From: Chryseosolibacter histidinae
Lineage (GTDB): Bacteria > Bacteroidota > Bacteroidia > Cytophagales > Cyclobacteriaceae
Length of the DNA: 64,000 bases
Direction of reading: 5' to 3'
Assembly (NCBI RefSeq): GCF_018598225.1
Contig: NZ_JAHESF010000015.1
Coordinates: 62,001-126,000 of the forward strand
In this document: positions 1-8,878 of the stretch, piece by piece
How the letters are laid out: every line of letters begins with the position of its first letter
How positions within the stretch are numbered: the stretch's first letter is position 1
Program-made: the position numbers and the translations under genes
Notes under the pieces: model-generated
What the model was told of the DNA's origin: nothing
What the model saw: only the letters and a program-made list of their open reading frames with translations
Databases searched by the model: none

Positions 1-2757
1 CTGTTTGAAGAGTATACCTACGATTATGACAATGCTGGCCGTGTATTAAAGATCAGGCATTCGGTCAATGGTGCTACACCCTTGATTCTTGTCTCTAACA
101 AGTATGATGAGCTCGGGCGGCTTGTGGAGAAGAATCTGCACTCAAACGATGGCGGTAGCACTTATCTGCAATCTGTGGATTACCAATACAACATCCGCGG
201 ATGGATCACACATATCAACAATAGCTCGCTTGCTGCACAGGCAGGGGACTCACAGAGCGATCTGTTCGGGATGGAGATAGAATACAATCCAACATCTCTG
301 TCTCCTATTAACAGTGCTTATACAACGGAAAAATACTATGACGGTAAGATCTCAGCTGTTAAGTGGAAAACCAATACACTGCAAAGCGGTGTGACTCCAG
401 CGGAACGCATTTACGGATTTGACTACGACGCGCTGAGTCGCATTAAATACGCTTATTCTGCCACTAAGAACGCTGGTGCTTGGAATGCAGAAGGTGGGAT
501 GTTTGATGAGGAGATCACGGGTTATGACAAACACGGAAACATCAACGGGCTGAAGCGTTACAACAAAGTTCAAGGAGCCAAAACGCTGATCGATGATCTG
601 ACTTATGACTATTATACATCATCAGATGAAAAGACCGATCACATCATCAATATGGAGGATGTAACCGGCAACAAATTAGGCTTTCGGCCGGCCGCAGCCA
701 GTGATCCTGAAGAATATAGATATGATGAGAATGGAAATCTCAAGTTCGATCATAACAAGAGCGTTTCGGAGGTTACGTACAATCATTTGAACCTGCCTAC
801 GATGGTGCAATTCACCAGGAGTGGTGGACAGGTAGATAGGATTTATTATACGTATGATGCGTTAGGGAACAAGTTGTCCCGGAAAATTAATGTTAATGGC
901 ACAGACGTTTGGACAACCAGGTACAGTAAGAAATATCAGTATGATGAAAACAGGCTTTCCTTCTTTCTTCATCCCGAGGGAAGGGTCCTTAACAACGGCA
1001 CAGGCTATGATTATGAATATTTTCTGAGTGACTACCTGGGCAACACAAGGGTCGGATTTGGCTCCTTCAAAGAAACCGCCAGCTACAGGGCTACCATGGA
1101 ACCTGGCCTGGCAACTGTCGAACAGAATCTGGGATTCAGGAATCTGAATGAGACAAGACCCGCAACAGCTACGGTCAACTATACACCGGCTTCTGAAAAT
1201 ACACCGTCTCCTGACAGGGCTGCCAAGCTCAATGGCCTGGCAGGTACGCCGATAGGTCCGGCGAAATATCTGAAGGTGCAGCAGGGTGATGCGGTATATA
1301 TGGAAGTGTTCGCACGTTATAACCAGGGTGGCAGCAATACCAACAATATTGTTTCATCAGCATTGGTGAGCGCATTAACAGGCGCTAACAGCTTCAATAT
1401 TGCTAACAGTGGTGAGACGGCAACGCTTTGGTCTGGTTTCAATACTTATGCGCCATCGGCATCAATCGGACTTGGTCAAACTTCTACGACACCTAAGGCA
1501 TACCTGGTATACCTGTTTTTTGACGATGCCAATAATTTTATAAGGTTCGGCACTAAAGGAATTTCTGAACAGGCGTATGGTAAGTTCGAAAAGCTTGACC
1601 GTTCATTTACCGCAACTACAAATGGGCATCTCTACATCTATGTAGCCAACGAAAACAACCAGGCAAACGTAGACGTTTACTTCGACGAATTTTACATCGT
1701 TCATCAAAAGAATGCCGCGTCGTTGCAGGTAACACAAGCAACAGACTATTATCCTTTTGGTCTTCCATTCAATGAATATCATTCCGACAGGTTGTATGCC
1801 GTGAGCACGGACGCTGTCAATCCTCAGAATAATAAGTACAGCACGTCGTTACGGAATCGTATGCTGTTTCAGGGAAAGTCATTTGAGAAAGATCTTGACC
1901 TGAACTGGTATGATTTCGAAGCGAGGATGTATGAGCCTGCGTTAGGAAGATTCAATAGTGTTGATCCTTTGGCCGAGAATTTCTACGGTCACTCTCCTTA
2001 TAATTTTGTGCTGAATAACCCGCTTTCCTTTGTTGACCCGGATGGCCGGACGGCAAATCCTGCTTATAATATGACCTGGCCTTTTTATAACGCTCAACTC
2101 CTAGCTCAAGCACAATGGCAGAATACAGCTTATCAGTATGGGCAGATGGCTAATAATGCCTCTTATGTCATGCAGCAGCGTTTGTGGGCGCCGACGCTTG
2201 AAAAGTGGAATACAGATATGGCCCATAGGGCAGGCAATTATAATCCATATCAGTCTTATGGAGAGCAATATGCGAGCGGTCGACACGGCACTTTCCTTCA
2301 GGTGATGTCGTATGTGGGAGGAGCCATACCTATCGTTGGTGGTGTAGCACATGGATTGATTGATGCCAGAAATGGGGATTATGGGAGTGCTACCTTGAAT
2401 TTGGGGGGCGGGCTTACGGAATTAGGAGCATTTTCCAGTCTTCTGCGAACTATTCGCACAATAAGCACTGCTTCTGAAGTTCAAACCGTCGCCACTAAGA
2501 TGGTAATACAAGCTGAAAGTAACGTTTTCCTTGTTACAAAGGAAGGAGTAGTGCTACCGAAAGGAGCAAAGATTCCAAGTGAATTTGTAGAAAATCCTTT
2601 CCGCAGCTCTAACTATGGAATAGTAGAAAATGGGAAATTTATTGAGAAACTGCGAATTGACCCACCAACACCAGCGAATATGAAAGGACCGAATTTCAGT
2701 CACTATCACTTGAATGGTAAGGGAAAACATTTTACAGGAAATTGGCCTTGGTGGTAA
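1..2757 (+). CDS. RHS/YD-repeat polymorphic toxin protein, C-terminal part (5' end outside window)
   Basis: The reading frame is open from the first base, so the gene starts upstream; about 918 residues are visible. The translated part shows YD-type repeats such as YTYDYDNAGR and YRYDENGNL, then the conserved RHS core ending YEPALGRFNSVDPLAEN...LSFVDPDGR near base 2050. RHS proteins form a shell that encloses a variable C-terminal toxin, cleaved off after the core. The roughly 235 residues after VDPDGR are the variable tip: a hydrophobic glycine-rich linker (GGAIPIVGG...) and a final segment from about base 2530 containing VLPKGAKIPSEFVENPF and GPNFSHYHLNGKGKHF. The His-rich end could be a catalytic site, but I cannot assign a toxin family. 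The tip and the next gene are more AT-rich than the core, as expected for exchangeable toxin modules. Confidence 0.9.
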   Translation: MFEEYTYDYDNAGRVLKIRHSVNGATPLILVSNKYDELGRLVEKNLHSNDGGSTYLQSVDYQYNIRGWITHINNSSLAAQAGDSQSDLFGMEIEYNPTSLSPINSAYTTEKYYDGKISAVKWKTNTLQSGVTPAERIYGFDYDALSRIKYAYSATKNAGAWNAEGGMFDEEITGYDKHGNINGLKRYNKVQGAKTLIDDLTYDYYTSSDEKTDHIINMEDVTGNKLGFRPAAASDPEEYRYDENGNLKFDHNKSVSEVTYNHLNLPTMVQFTRSGGQVDRIYYTYDALGNKLSRKINVNGTDVWTTRYSKKYQYDENRLSFFLHPEGRVLNNGTGYDYEYFLSDYLGNTRVGFGSFKETASYRATMEPGLATVEQNLGFRNLNETRPATATVNYTPASENTPSPDRAAKLNGLAGTPIGPAKYLKVQQGDAVYMEVFARYNQGGSNTNNIVSSALVSALTGANSFNIANSGETATLWSGFNTYAPSASIGLGQTSTTPKAYLVYLFFDDANNFIRFGTKGISEQAYGKFEKLDRSFTATTNGHLYIYVANENNQANVDVYFDEFYIVHQKNAASLQVTQATDYYPFGLPFNEYHSDRLYAVSTDAVNPQNNKYSTSLRNRMLFQGKSFEKDLDLNWYDFEARMYEPALGRFNSVDPLAENFYGHSPYNFVLNNPLSFVDPDGRTANPAYNMTWPFYNAQLLAQAQWQNTAYQYGQMANNASYVMQQRLWAPTLEKWNTDMAHRAGNYNPYQSYGEQYASGRHGTFLQVMSYVGGAIPIVGGVAHGLIDARNGDYGSATLNLGGGLTELGAFSSLLRTIRTISTASEVQTVATKMVIQAESNVFLVTKEGVVLPKGAKIPSEFVENPFRSSNYGIVENGKFIEKLRIDPPTPANMKGPNFSHYHLNGKGKHFTGNWPWW

Positions 2758-2775
2758 ACTATAAACAACAATAAA

Positions 2776-3141
2776 ATGAACTTTAATGATATTTATTGGC
2801 ATGATGCGATTATAAAAAATATACAAATCGATAGGAATAGTCCAGGCATTAAGGACACTATCATATTTGAAGTCGAATTGCCAGAAGAAAAAGGGAAAAC
2901 TAATTTTATTTTTGAAGAGGTTTATTGGGCTTCTATGAATTTGAATTTTGGCATAGTGGCAAATGAAACTATTTTAAATGCATCCGAACTTGAAGAAAGT
3001 GATCAGGATTTAAAAAGCCTTTACTCAAAGTGGAAGGGAGTAATTAGTGATGTGAAATTGAAAATTTATAAGTTTAGTTTGAATTCAACAGGGAGTGAAA
3101 TAAAAATTATTGCAAAAAGGTTTAGAGAGGATAAGCATTGA
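2776..3141 (+). CDS. Probable immunity protein for the RHS toxin tip
   Basis: A 121-residue acidic cytoplasmic protein (no signal peptide or membrane segment) beginning MNFNDIYWHDAIIKNIQID. It starts 18 nt after the RHS stop codon on the same strand, the standard place for the cognate immunity gene of a polymorphic toxin. Base composition is very AT-rich (about 32% GC over three sampled 60-base lines), unlike the genes further right. Many lysines and aromatic residues and a mixed alpha/beta pattern are compatible with a small toxin-binding protein. The immunity role is inferred from position and composition; no named family is recognised. Confidence 0.65.
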   Translation: MNFNDIYWHDAIIKNIQIDRNSPGIKDTIIFEVELPEEKGKTNFIFEEVYWASMNLNFGIVANETILNASELEESDQDLKSLYSKWKGVISDVKLKIYKFSLNSTGSEIKIIAKRFREDKH

Positions 3142-3308
3142 TGGAAACGTATAACGTTGTAGGTAAAATTCATGTTCTCTTCGATAAAAGAATAAGTCAT
3201 TCTCTTTTAAGAAATGATTCGATAGGTGTCGCGCCATGTTTGAATCATAGTGATAATAAACCGGGTGTTCGTAAAGAGATCAGTGTATTCAGCAGCAGCT
3301 TCCAATAA
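3141..3308 (+). CDS. Possible 55-residue ORF coupled to the immunity gene
   Basis: An ATG overlaps the stop codon of the preceding gene (TGATG), which would allow translational coupling, and opens a 55-codon frame ending TAA. The product begins METYNVVGKIHVLFDKR. It has no recognisable family, signal peptide or membrane segment. It may be a genuine small gene, or a decayed fragment left by exchange of toxin modules. Confidence 0.25.
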   Translation: METYNVVGKIHVLFDKRISHSLLRNDSIGVAPCLNHSDNKPGVRKEISVFSSSFQ

Positions 3309-3317
3309 AATTTATTC

Positions 3318-4703
3318 ATGAACAAGGTTGGTTTACTTATGTCATTGATCTTTTTGCCCTGTTATATACATGCTCAAAGCTTAAACGTCAATCTTTCTCC
3401 CAGGCACTCCCAAAAACTTTCAACGATCAAATCGGGTCACAAAAGGCTGACGAAGTTTTATAAATTCTATAAGAGAGACAGTGCAAAACATTTCAGGAAA
3501 CAAGAGAAGTACTACAAGAAACTTCTTGATAGCACCTATCGTGCTGACCACAAGCAGGAGAGAATTCGAAAACGCCTGGCCAGAAAAGGAATAATGGTGC
3601 CGAATAACAAACTCTCACAAATGGACTCGTTAGATGCTAAATTGAAGCAATGGTACGTTGTGGCGAAAGATTCGAGTGCATCCGATAGTCTACGCGTGGA
3701 AGCAAAACAGAAAGTAAAACAGCTTGCTTTACAAAAGGCCAGCCTTTATCCTGGTTTTCAGCACCTGATGGAGCAATATCAGCTCAACGGAGACTCAGTG
3801 AATTGGCAATCAGTTGCAGCTCAGGTTCCCGGAATCGATACCCTCGCCGGTGTTTTTGATTCAAACCCTGAGCAATTGTTTTCTATGGCAGAAAACCGTG
3901 CAGTGAGCCAGTTTCAAAAACTAACGGGAGCTGGCACACTGTCGGAGGAGTTTGCAGAAGCGGGGAAGCTAAAGAACCTGCCCGGGCAATACAGCAAACA
4001 GTATGAGCAGTACACAGACCAGGAAAGGTTAAAAGAACAGGGAAAGGATAAAGCGGTAGGAGAGGCACTCGACTATTTTGCCACGCACGTAGGTAAACTG
4101 CAAATGTCTCAGGCAAAGGTCAGTAAGCTTTTGTCAAAATACAGAGACATATCAAATTCTGAAGATCTCAGCACTGCGGTAAAAAGGACATCTATGCAAG
4201 GTAAAACCTTTTGGGAGCACCTCGTGATTGGTGGTAATTTCAACATTGTGAGCACCAGCCCGGTTTCTATCGATCTGTCGCCACTGCTAGGTTATAAATT
4301 CACAACGAGGTTTTCGCTAGGCGTGGGCATGAATTACCGGCATACTTTCAGGGACAGTATAAAACACAACTGGTATGTCTCACCGGTGAACACCAGCTTT
4401 AAAGGGTTCGCTAATTACGGTGTCTTCAAAGGTTTTTTTACTTATGGTGAATGGGAGCGAAGTCGACTATCTGGTAAGTTAAATGATCACGCTAAACGTG
4501 AATGGAGGAACAACTACTTTGTTGGTATCGGTAAGAAGATCCTAGTTCATCCAAAGCTCTATTTGAACACGACCCTGCTGTACAACCTTAATAACGAAGA
4601 TAAAAACCCGATTCATCCAAGACGGTTTCAAATCAGATTCGGTTTCCAGCTCAGCGAACTGGCTACTCGCAAGGAAAGGATCACCTATGACCCTAACAGG
4701 TAA
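3318..4703 (+). CDS. Secreted protein with coiled-coil body and barrel-like C-terminus
   Basis: 461 residues. The N-terminus has a short signal peptide (MNKVGLLMSLIFLPCYIHAQ). Residues about 25-290 are very rich in Lys, Gln and Glu and predicted helical (YKRDSAKHFRKQEKYYKK...). Residues about 295-455 alternate aromatic and polar positions with glycines (VIGGNFNIVSTSPVSIDLSPLLGYKF, FSLGVGMNYRHTF) like a small outer-membrane beta-barrel. It sits 9 nt after the possible small ORF and follows the RHS gene, so it could help localise or export the RHS protein; this is only a neighbourhood inference. No named domain was recognised. Confidence 0.75.
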   Translation: MNKVGLLMSLIFLPCYIHAQSLNVNLSPRHSQKLSTIKSGHKRLTKFYKFYKRDSAKHFRKQEKYYKKLLDSTYRADHKQERIRKRLARKGIMVPNNKLSQMDSLDAKLKQWYVVAKDSSASDSLRVEAKQKVKQLALQKASLYPGFQHLMEQYQLNGDSVNWQSVAAQVPGIDTLAGVFDSNPEQLFSMAENRAVSQFQKLTGAGTLSEEFAEAGKLKNLPGQYSKQYEQYTDQERLKEQGKDKAVGEALDYFATHVGKLQMSQAKVSKLLSKYRDISNSEDLSTAVKRTSMQGKTFWEHLVIGGNFNIVSTSPVSIDLSPLLGYKFTTRFSLGVGMNYRHTFRDSIKHNWYVSPVNTSFKGFANYGVFKGFFTYGEWERSRLSGKLNDHAKREWRNNYFVGIGKKILVHPKLYLNTTLLYNLNNEDKNPIHPRRFQIRFGFQLSELATRKERITYDPNR

Positions 4704-4793
4704 AGCAGGGTCTGAGCTGTTTTTCCGCAATCGATGTAATACGAAATATTTCACCCAAAATTACATTCCGCAACCAGACACCTTCCAGTGCGT

Positions 4794-4801
4794 TATATTT
4801 G
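4794..4801 (+). promoter_or_regulatory. Candidate -7 element TATATTTG upstream of the SemiSWEET gene
   Basis: An exact match to the Bacteroidota TAnnTTTG element lies 18 nt before the ATG at 4820. I see no clear TTG -33 element at the usual spacing, so this is a partial match. Confidence 0.45.
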
Positions 4802-4819
4802 TGTAAGCAATTTAAAACT

Positions 4820-5077
4820 ATGAATTCCATCCAGCTACTTGGATTAGCAGCCGGTTCGTTGACAACAGCAGCGTTTCTTCCGCAGGTGATCAAAACCTGG
4901 AAGACACGTTCTGCCAAAGACCTTTCTTTAGGAATGTTCTCCCTGTTTTGTCTTGGTGTGGCCCTTTGGCTTACCTATGGACTGATCGTCAGAGACATTC
5001 CGGTGATCGCGGCCAACCTGCTCACCCTGATGCTCGCTTCTACCTTATTGTTCTTCAAGCTCCGTTTTAAAGAGTAA
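4820..5077 (+). CDS. SemiSWEET-type PQ-loop sugar transporter
   Basis: An 85-residue three-helix membrane protein. It contains the PQ-loop signature FLPQVIKTWKTRSAKDLSLGMF and two further hydrophobic helices (LFCLGVALWLTYGLI; VIAANLLTLMLASTLLFF). SemiSWEETs dimerise to form a bidirectional sugar (or small solute) channel in the inner membrane. The ATG at 4820 was preferred over an in-frame TTG at 4799 because it gives the normal family N-terminus. The 3' end overlaps the 3' end of the convergent permease gene by 11 bp. Confidence 0.9.
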   Translation: MNSIQLLGLAAGSLTTAAFLPQVIKTWKTRSAKDLSLGMFSLFCLGVALWLTYGLIVRDIPVIAANLLTLMLASTLLFFKLRFKE

Positions 5078-6722
5078 GCTGGCGCCAGCCGGTTTTCCGG
5101 TATAAGTTGAAAAGCCAGTAGACAACCAGTGCCTGTACAGGGATGGCTGCCATGAGCAGTGCCGGACTTTTTGCCAGCAGATAGTGCGTGAGTCCCAAAG
5201 CACCAGCCAGGATCAGCACGATCAGGCCTCGGATAAAACTTCCCGCCTGGTTTCGCGCGTTGGGCGCAACCGATAGCGGCAGATAACGCCGGTTGATCAG
5301 CACCAGGATCAGCAGCATCAACAGGTTGTTGAGCAGGCCGAAAACAATATCACCCAGCACCTTCCAGCCCCACACCACGCCAATGACGAGGCTGATGACC
5401 ATGTATCCCGGTAGGAACAACCTCACGAAAAGCGCCTTCACTGTTCCGGCAAGAATATCTCCCGGCGTTTCCAGCGGAGAGGAGAAATAGATCCAGCTCG
5501 CCTTGAAGTCATCCGAATAAGGTATCTCATACAGTGCCACCTGCAGGATCATGAACGAGAGATAGATCAGGAACAGGTAACTCTGGGTATCGGGTAGATT
5601 ATGCCAGGCGTTCGTAAATCCGCCCTGGTCCCTGAACATGAAGATGAATCCGAATACAAGAATATAACCGAACGAAGGATACACTTTCAGCTTGATCTTT
5701 CTGTCGCGGCCCACAACACGCGAGATGAGCTCGAAGGCAGCCTGCTCCAGTCGGTTGCGTGTGATCAGCGGTGCGATGCGCATGCCCCATCCGGCTTTGG
5801 TGCTTTTTGCTTCGGTTGTCTTTGTTTCAACACCCATTACACCCAGCTTTCTGGTGAACGCCGGCGCGAGGTATTTGTTCACGACGTAAAATCCGAGTAC
5901 CGGGAGTGTAATGGCAAAAACGGTGAGGATCAGGTGTGCCGCATCGGTTGTTTTAAGGTGCCAGGTTTCGAGCGCACCGGCCATCCACACGGGTGGGGCG
6001 AGAAAACTCCACCATTTGAATTCAAAAACGTAATCCTCAAGATTCAACCTGCCGGCTATTCGTGGCATCAGCTGATAGCCTCCCATAATGGCAACCGCCA
6101 TTACGATCTGGAAATAGTTGATCACATTTTTCAGGCGCTCTTCGCTGGCGTATTGAAGAATGAGCAGGTAGAAAGCATTGGTGATGAACACTGCCGTGAT
6201 CACGGCCAGGGTAGTGGCCACAATAAAAAGCAACAGCATCACAAAACCGTACTTTAACAGCACTACCAACGCGGGAAAAGCCGACAGCCCTATGGTGATC
6301 TGGCTGAGGTAAAGGAAAATATGCGTGGTGCGGGCGATGAACAACGTGCGGCTATCGACCGGCCTGGGCAGGATGATGGTATTGTCGCTGGTGTCGAGCA
6401 GGATAGACGAAAAGTCCGTGATCAGTGTCATCGCCACCATCACCATAATGTAGCTGAAGAACACAACCATCGCCAGCATAAAAGAAGAAACGCCATACAG
6501 GCCCAGCGCGATGAAACCTCCGAACAGCGCGTAGAAGAACATGGTCATCAGAAATGTATTGGCCGGTTCCTTGTTCTCTTTTTTTCGGTAAGAGATCACC
6601 TGCCTTCGGTTGTCCATGGTCAGTTTGATGCTCACAATGGCGCGAAGCTGCGGGTAGTTAACGCCCATCAGCTTGTAAAGGCCCCGCAGCAGGTCGAGCA
6701 CTTTCAGAAGGATGTCGTTCAT
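5067..6722 (-). CDS. ABC transporter permease (large multi-helix membrane protein)
   Basis: 551 residues with about a dozen hydrophobic segments, for example LMTMFFYALFGGFIALGLYG, HLILTVFAITLPVLGFYVV and GFLIVLILAG-type helices near the end. It starts 2 nt after the ATP-binding gene on the same strand, so the two almost certainly form one exporter-type ABC system. The size and the soluble loop in the middle (about residues 290-340) resemble the large ABC-2 permeases of Bacteroidota. The substrate cannot be deduced. Confidence 0.8.
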   Translation of the reverse strand: MNDILLKVLDLLRGLYKLMGVNYPQLRAIVSIKLTMDNRRQVISYRKKENKEPANTFLMTMFFYALFGGFIALGLYGVSSFMLAMVVFFSYIMVMVAMTLITDFSSILLDTSDNTIILPRPVDSRTLFIARTTHIFLYLSQITIGLSAFPALVVLLKYGFVMLLLFIVATTLAVITAVFITNAFYLLILQYASEERLKNVINYFQIVMAVAIMGGYQLMPRIAGRLNLEDYVFEFKWWSFLAPPVWMAGALETWHLKTTDAAHLILTVFAITLPVLGFYVVNKYLAPAFTRKLGVMGVETKTTEAKSTKAGWGMRIAPLITRNRLEQAAFELISRVVGRDRKIKLKVYPSFGYILVFGFIFMFRDQGGFTNAWHNLPDTQSYLFLIYLSFMILQVALYEIPYSDDFKASWIYFSSPLETPGDILAGTVKALFVRLFLPGYMVISLVIGVVWGWKVLGDIVFGLLNNLLMLLILVLINRRYLPLSVAPNARNQAGSFIRGLIVLILAGALGLTHYLLAKSPALLMAAIPVQALVVYWLFNLYRKTGWRQLTL

Positions 6723-6724
6723 CG

Positions 6725-7501
6725 TTATTTGCTTTCGAGGATGTTGATGAATTGCCCGGCGGCGGAAACGTGCTGCTGGTTGCCGGTAAGCTCTGTGAAG
6801 ATCTTCTCCAGCGATCCGCGGTGCGCCTGTGAATTGAGCTCTTCGAAGGTGCCGTTGGCGATCATCTCACCTTTGTTGATGATCACAATGCGGTCCGAGA
6901 TCTTTTCTACAACGTCCATGATGTGCGAGCTGTAAAAAATTGTTTTGCCACTGCGTTTCAATTGAGTCAGGATCTCCTTCACCAGGATCACCGCGTTGGC
7001 ATCGAGTCCGGAGAGTGGTTCATCCAGGAAAAGCAACGAAGGGTTGTGGATCATGCCGGCGATGAGCAACACTTTCTGGCGCATGCCTTTTGAGAAGGTG
7101 GTCATGCGCGATTCCATGTAGTTGCCGAGCTCGAAGAGGTTCAGGAGCTCTTTTCCTTTTTTCTCTATTTCGGTTCGTTCAAGTTTGTAGAGCTGCCCGA
7201 TGAAATGCAGGTATTCCAGCGGCGTAAGCGTTTCATACAACGCCGCATTTTCAGGGATGTATCCGATGCGTCGTTTTACTTCGAGCGGTTCTTTGCGGAT
7301 GTCGAAGCCCAGCACCGTTGCTTCGCCGTCGAAATCGGGAATGATACCTGTCAGGATCTTGATGGTGGTACTTTTGCCTGCGCCGTTGGGCCCGATGTAA
7401 CCAACGATCTCCCCGGCCTGAATGGTGAGGTTGATGTCGCTCAGTACTTTTGTTTTGAATGACTTCGATAAATTCTGTGTAATGATAACAGCAGGGTTCA
7501 T
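6725..7501 (-). CDS. ABC transporter ATP-binding protein
   Basis: 258 residues, complete nucleotide-binding domain. Walker A GPNGAGKST is at 37-45; the signature motif FSKGMRQKV from about 136 replaces canonical LSGGQ with the SKGM form common in ABC-2 type exporters. Walker B LLFLDEP follows from 156, then the D-loop SGLD and the switch His in SSHIMD (residue 193). It is the first gene of a two-gene operon with the permease 2 nt downstream. Likely energises export or membrane-protein handling; the substrate is unknown. Confidence 0.95.
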   Translation of the reverse strand: MNPAVIITQNLSKSFKTKVLSDINLTIQAGEIVGYIGPNGAGKSTTIKILTGIIPDFDGEATVLGFDIRKEPLEVKRRIGYIPENAALYETLTPLEYLHFIGQLYKLERTEIEKKGKELLNLFELGNYMESRMTTFSKGMRQKVLLIAGMIHNPSLLFLDEPLSGLDANAVILVKEILTQLKRSGKTIFYSSHIMDVVEKISDRIVIINKGEMIANGTFEELNSQAHRGSLEKIFTELTGNQQHVSAAGQFINILESK

Positions 7502-7561
7502 AACAAGGGCAGATTAGCGTGGGTAACGTAAAGATGATAAACAAATCGGTAAAATGGGAGT

Positions 7562-7665
7562 CGGTAGTCAGTAATCAGTAACCGGTAATCAGTGATCAGT
7601 AATCAGTAATCGGTATCGGTCGTACTGTGCCTACCGATCACCGATTTACCGAATACCGATTACCA
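7562..7665. repeat. Heptamer inverted-repeat element, CAGTAAT/CGGTAAT family (copy 1)
   Basis: The left arm (7562-7620) is a run of degenerate 7-mers, CAGTAAT and CGGTAAT. After a spacer of about 10 nt, the right arm (7631-7665) carries the complement (CCGATTA, CCGATCA). The arms can pair into one long hairpin. The right arm ends directly at the stop codon of the minus-strand DUF4269 gene (7666-7668). The same heptamer recurs at 50988-51102. Confidence 0.85.
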
Positions 7666-8196
7666 TTATTCCTCCAGTGAAAGCAGGGATTCATACGGAT
7701 CTCCCTGTAGTCCAAGCAACACGGCAAAGGCTGGTTCGGTTTTAGTACCCTGCATTTTAAGTTCCATCACCCGGCGTCTGAAGGTATCACCGCCTTTTTC
7801 CAAAAGTTTATACTCGATGAGCATGTGGCGGTAAGCCATTTGTTCTCTTGGATCGGTTGCCTGAAAGAACAGCTCGAATAAAAATCCCTCAAGGTGGAAA
7901 CGACAGATCAGCGTAGGCACCGATCGGGTATTTTTTTGCAGAATAGAAAAACCAGAATAGGCGGCAAATGTACGCAGCAGAAATTTTTCAACACTTTCAA
8001 AGTCGCTGCTCTGGCAAATGATGTCGAGATCACTTTTTCCGTCGATGAAAAGGTCAAGCGGCAAAGTGCCGGTTAATATGGGACGGAACGGTCTGAGGTG
8101 GTACAATATTTTTGAATGTATGAGCAGATCGTAAGCTTTCCGCTGGATAGGGGAACCGCTTCTTAGGTAGCTGATGTTTTCGAAATCTGGCAGCAT
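7666..8196 (-). CDS. DUF4269 family nucleotidyltransferase-like protein
   Basis: About 176 residues, matching the DUF4269 family. The segment LTGTLPLDLFIDGKSDLDI has the layout of a nucleotidyltransferase-fold active site (G-S/T, then D-x-D), and FHLEGFLFELFFQ plus YRHMLIEYKLLEKGGDTFRRRV are conserved family blocks. Family members have no established reaction that I know of. The ATG at 8196 was chosen over a TTG at 8202. A TATGTTTG element lies immediately upstream and leaves almost no leader. Confidence 0.85.
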   Translation of the reverse strand: MLPDFENISYLRSGSPIQRKAYDLLIHSKILYHLRPFRPILTGTLPLDLFIDGKSDLDIICQSSDFESVEKFLLRTFAAYSGFSILQKNTRSVPTLICRFHLEGFLFELFFQATDPREQMAYRHMLIEYKLLEKGGDTFRRRVMELKMQGTKTEPAFAVLLGLQGDPYESLLSLEE

Positions 8197-8199
8197 ACG

Positions 8200-8207
8200 C
8201 AAACATA
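8200..8207 (-). promoter_or_regulatory. Candidate -7 element TATGTTTG just before the DUF4269 start
   Basis: On the minus strand TATGTTTG matches TAnnTTTG and ends only 3 nt before the ATG at 8196. If used, transcription would start at or next to the ATG, giving a leaderless mRNA. No obvious -33 TTG was seen. Confidence 0.35.
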
Positions 8208-8301
8208 AAGTTAGTCAAAATGGCCAGATAGACGTCGTTTTGTCTGCGAGATTGGAATGGTAATTGTTCTTATGACATTGGCACCAGGAAGGGGAGGAAG
8301 C

Positions 8302-8682
8302 ATGAAAAGAGCAAATTATTTGGATCTGATAACATCGATCGATGTTCTGAATACGGTGAATGGTGGTGTGAGTGAGCCGCAGATCAATCTCATCCACTAT
8401 GAAGATTTCCGCGAGATCCGTCTGAAAATACCCGGTATCAAGCTGGATGAAATACATGTGGAAGTACATAACAACACGCTTTCCATTTTTTATTTCATCA
8501 ACATCATCTGCACCGACAGAATGATCCAGCTTCCGCGATTTGTTTATAACCGTAACGTACCGTATTACATCGATATCAGCAAGATCAAAGCGCGGCTGGA
8601 AAATGAAGAGCTGGTAGTGAACCTGCCGTTCAACCGGCTGGCCAATGGTTATCATAAAGAGATCAAGGTGAACGAAGGGTAA
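8302..8682 (+). CDS. Divergent Hsp20/alpha-crystallin-like protein
   Basis: A 126-residue protein. The core has the alpha-crystallin pattern: FREIRLKIPGIKLDEIHVEVHNNTLSIF (strands including the conserved P-G), then LPRFVYNRNVPYYIDISKIKARLENEELVVNLPF, which ends in the A-x-x-x-N-G-x-L-like block (here ARLENEELVV). Small heat-shock proteins bind unfolded clients without ATP. The protein lacks the usual C-terminal I-x-I tail. The ATG at 8302 follows a purine-rich GGGGAGGAAG ribosome-binding sequence, which favours it over an upstream in-frame start. Confidence 0.75.
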   Translation: MKRANYLDLITSIDVLNTVNGGVSEPQINLIHYEDFREIRLKIPGIKLDEIHVEVHNNTLSIFYFINIICTDRMIQLPRFVYNRNVPYYIDISKIKARLENEELVVNLPFNRLANGYHKEIKVNEG

Positions 8683-8804
8683 ACAATTGACAGTTGACGA
8701 GAAAACAATTGACAACATGTGCGGTATACGTCACTGGATCAGTGCTGTACCCAGGTGGCCTTGTATATCTGTTGTCAATTGCCCTTTTGTCAACTGTCAA
8801 CTAT
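8683..8804. repeat. Heptamer inverted-repeat element, CAGTTGA/CAATTGA family
   Basis: Directly after the TAA stop of the Hsp20-like gene, the left arm (8683-8718) reads ACAATTGACAGTTGAC and repeats ACAATTGACAAC. The right arm (8769-8804) carries the complements GTTGTCAATTG and GTCAACTGTCAAC. Period is 7. The spacer of about 50 nt also contains short self-complementary words. Confidence 0.85.
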
Positions 8805-8878
8805 TAAGTTCCGCAACTTTTCACATGGAATTTTATCCTGCCGATCGGTATCTTTAGCTTTTATGCTAACCGATCTTT

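Noticed and set aside
1-3308. The AT-rich left end as a prophage or integrative element boundary
   Set aside because: No integrase, attachment repeat or phage gene is visible; exchange of RHS toxin modules explains the composition.
4704-4793. A tRNA or small RNA in the gap before the SemiSWEET gene
   Set aside because: No cloverleaf or other recognisable structure; it contains only a possible promoter.
5601-6257. Plus-strand frame of 218 codons opposite the ABC permease
   Set aside because: It is rich in His, Arg and Gln without domain features, and lies wholly antisense to a well-supported membrane protein gene.
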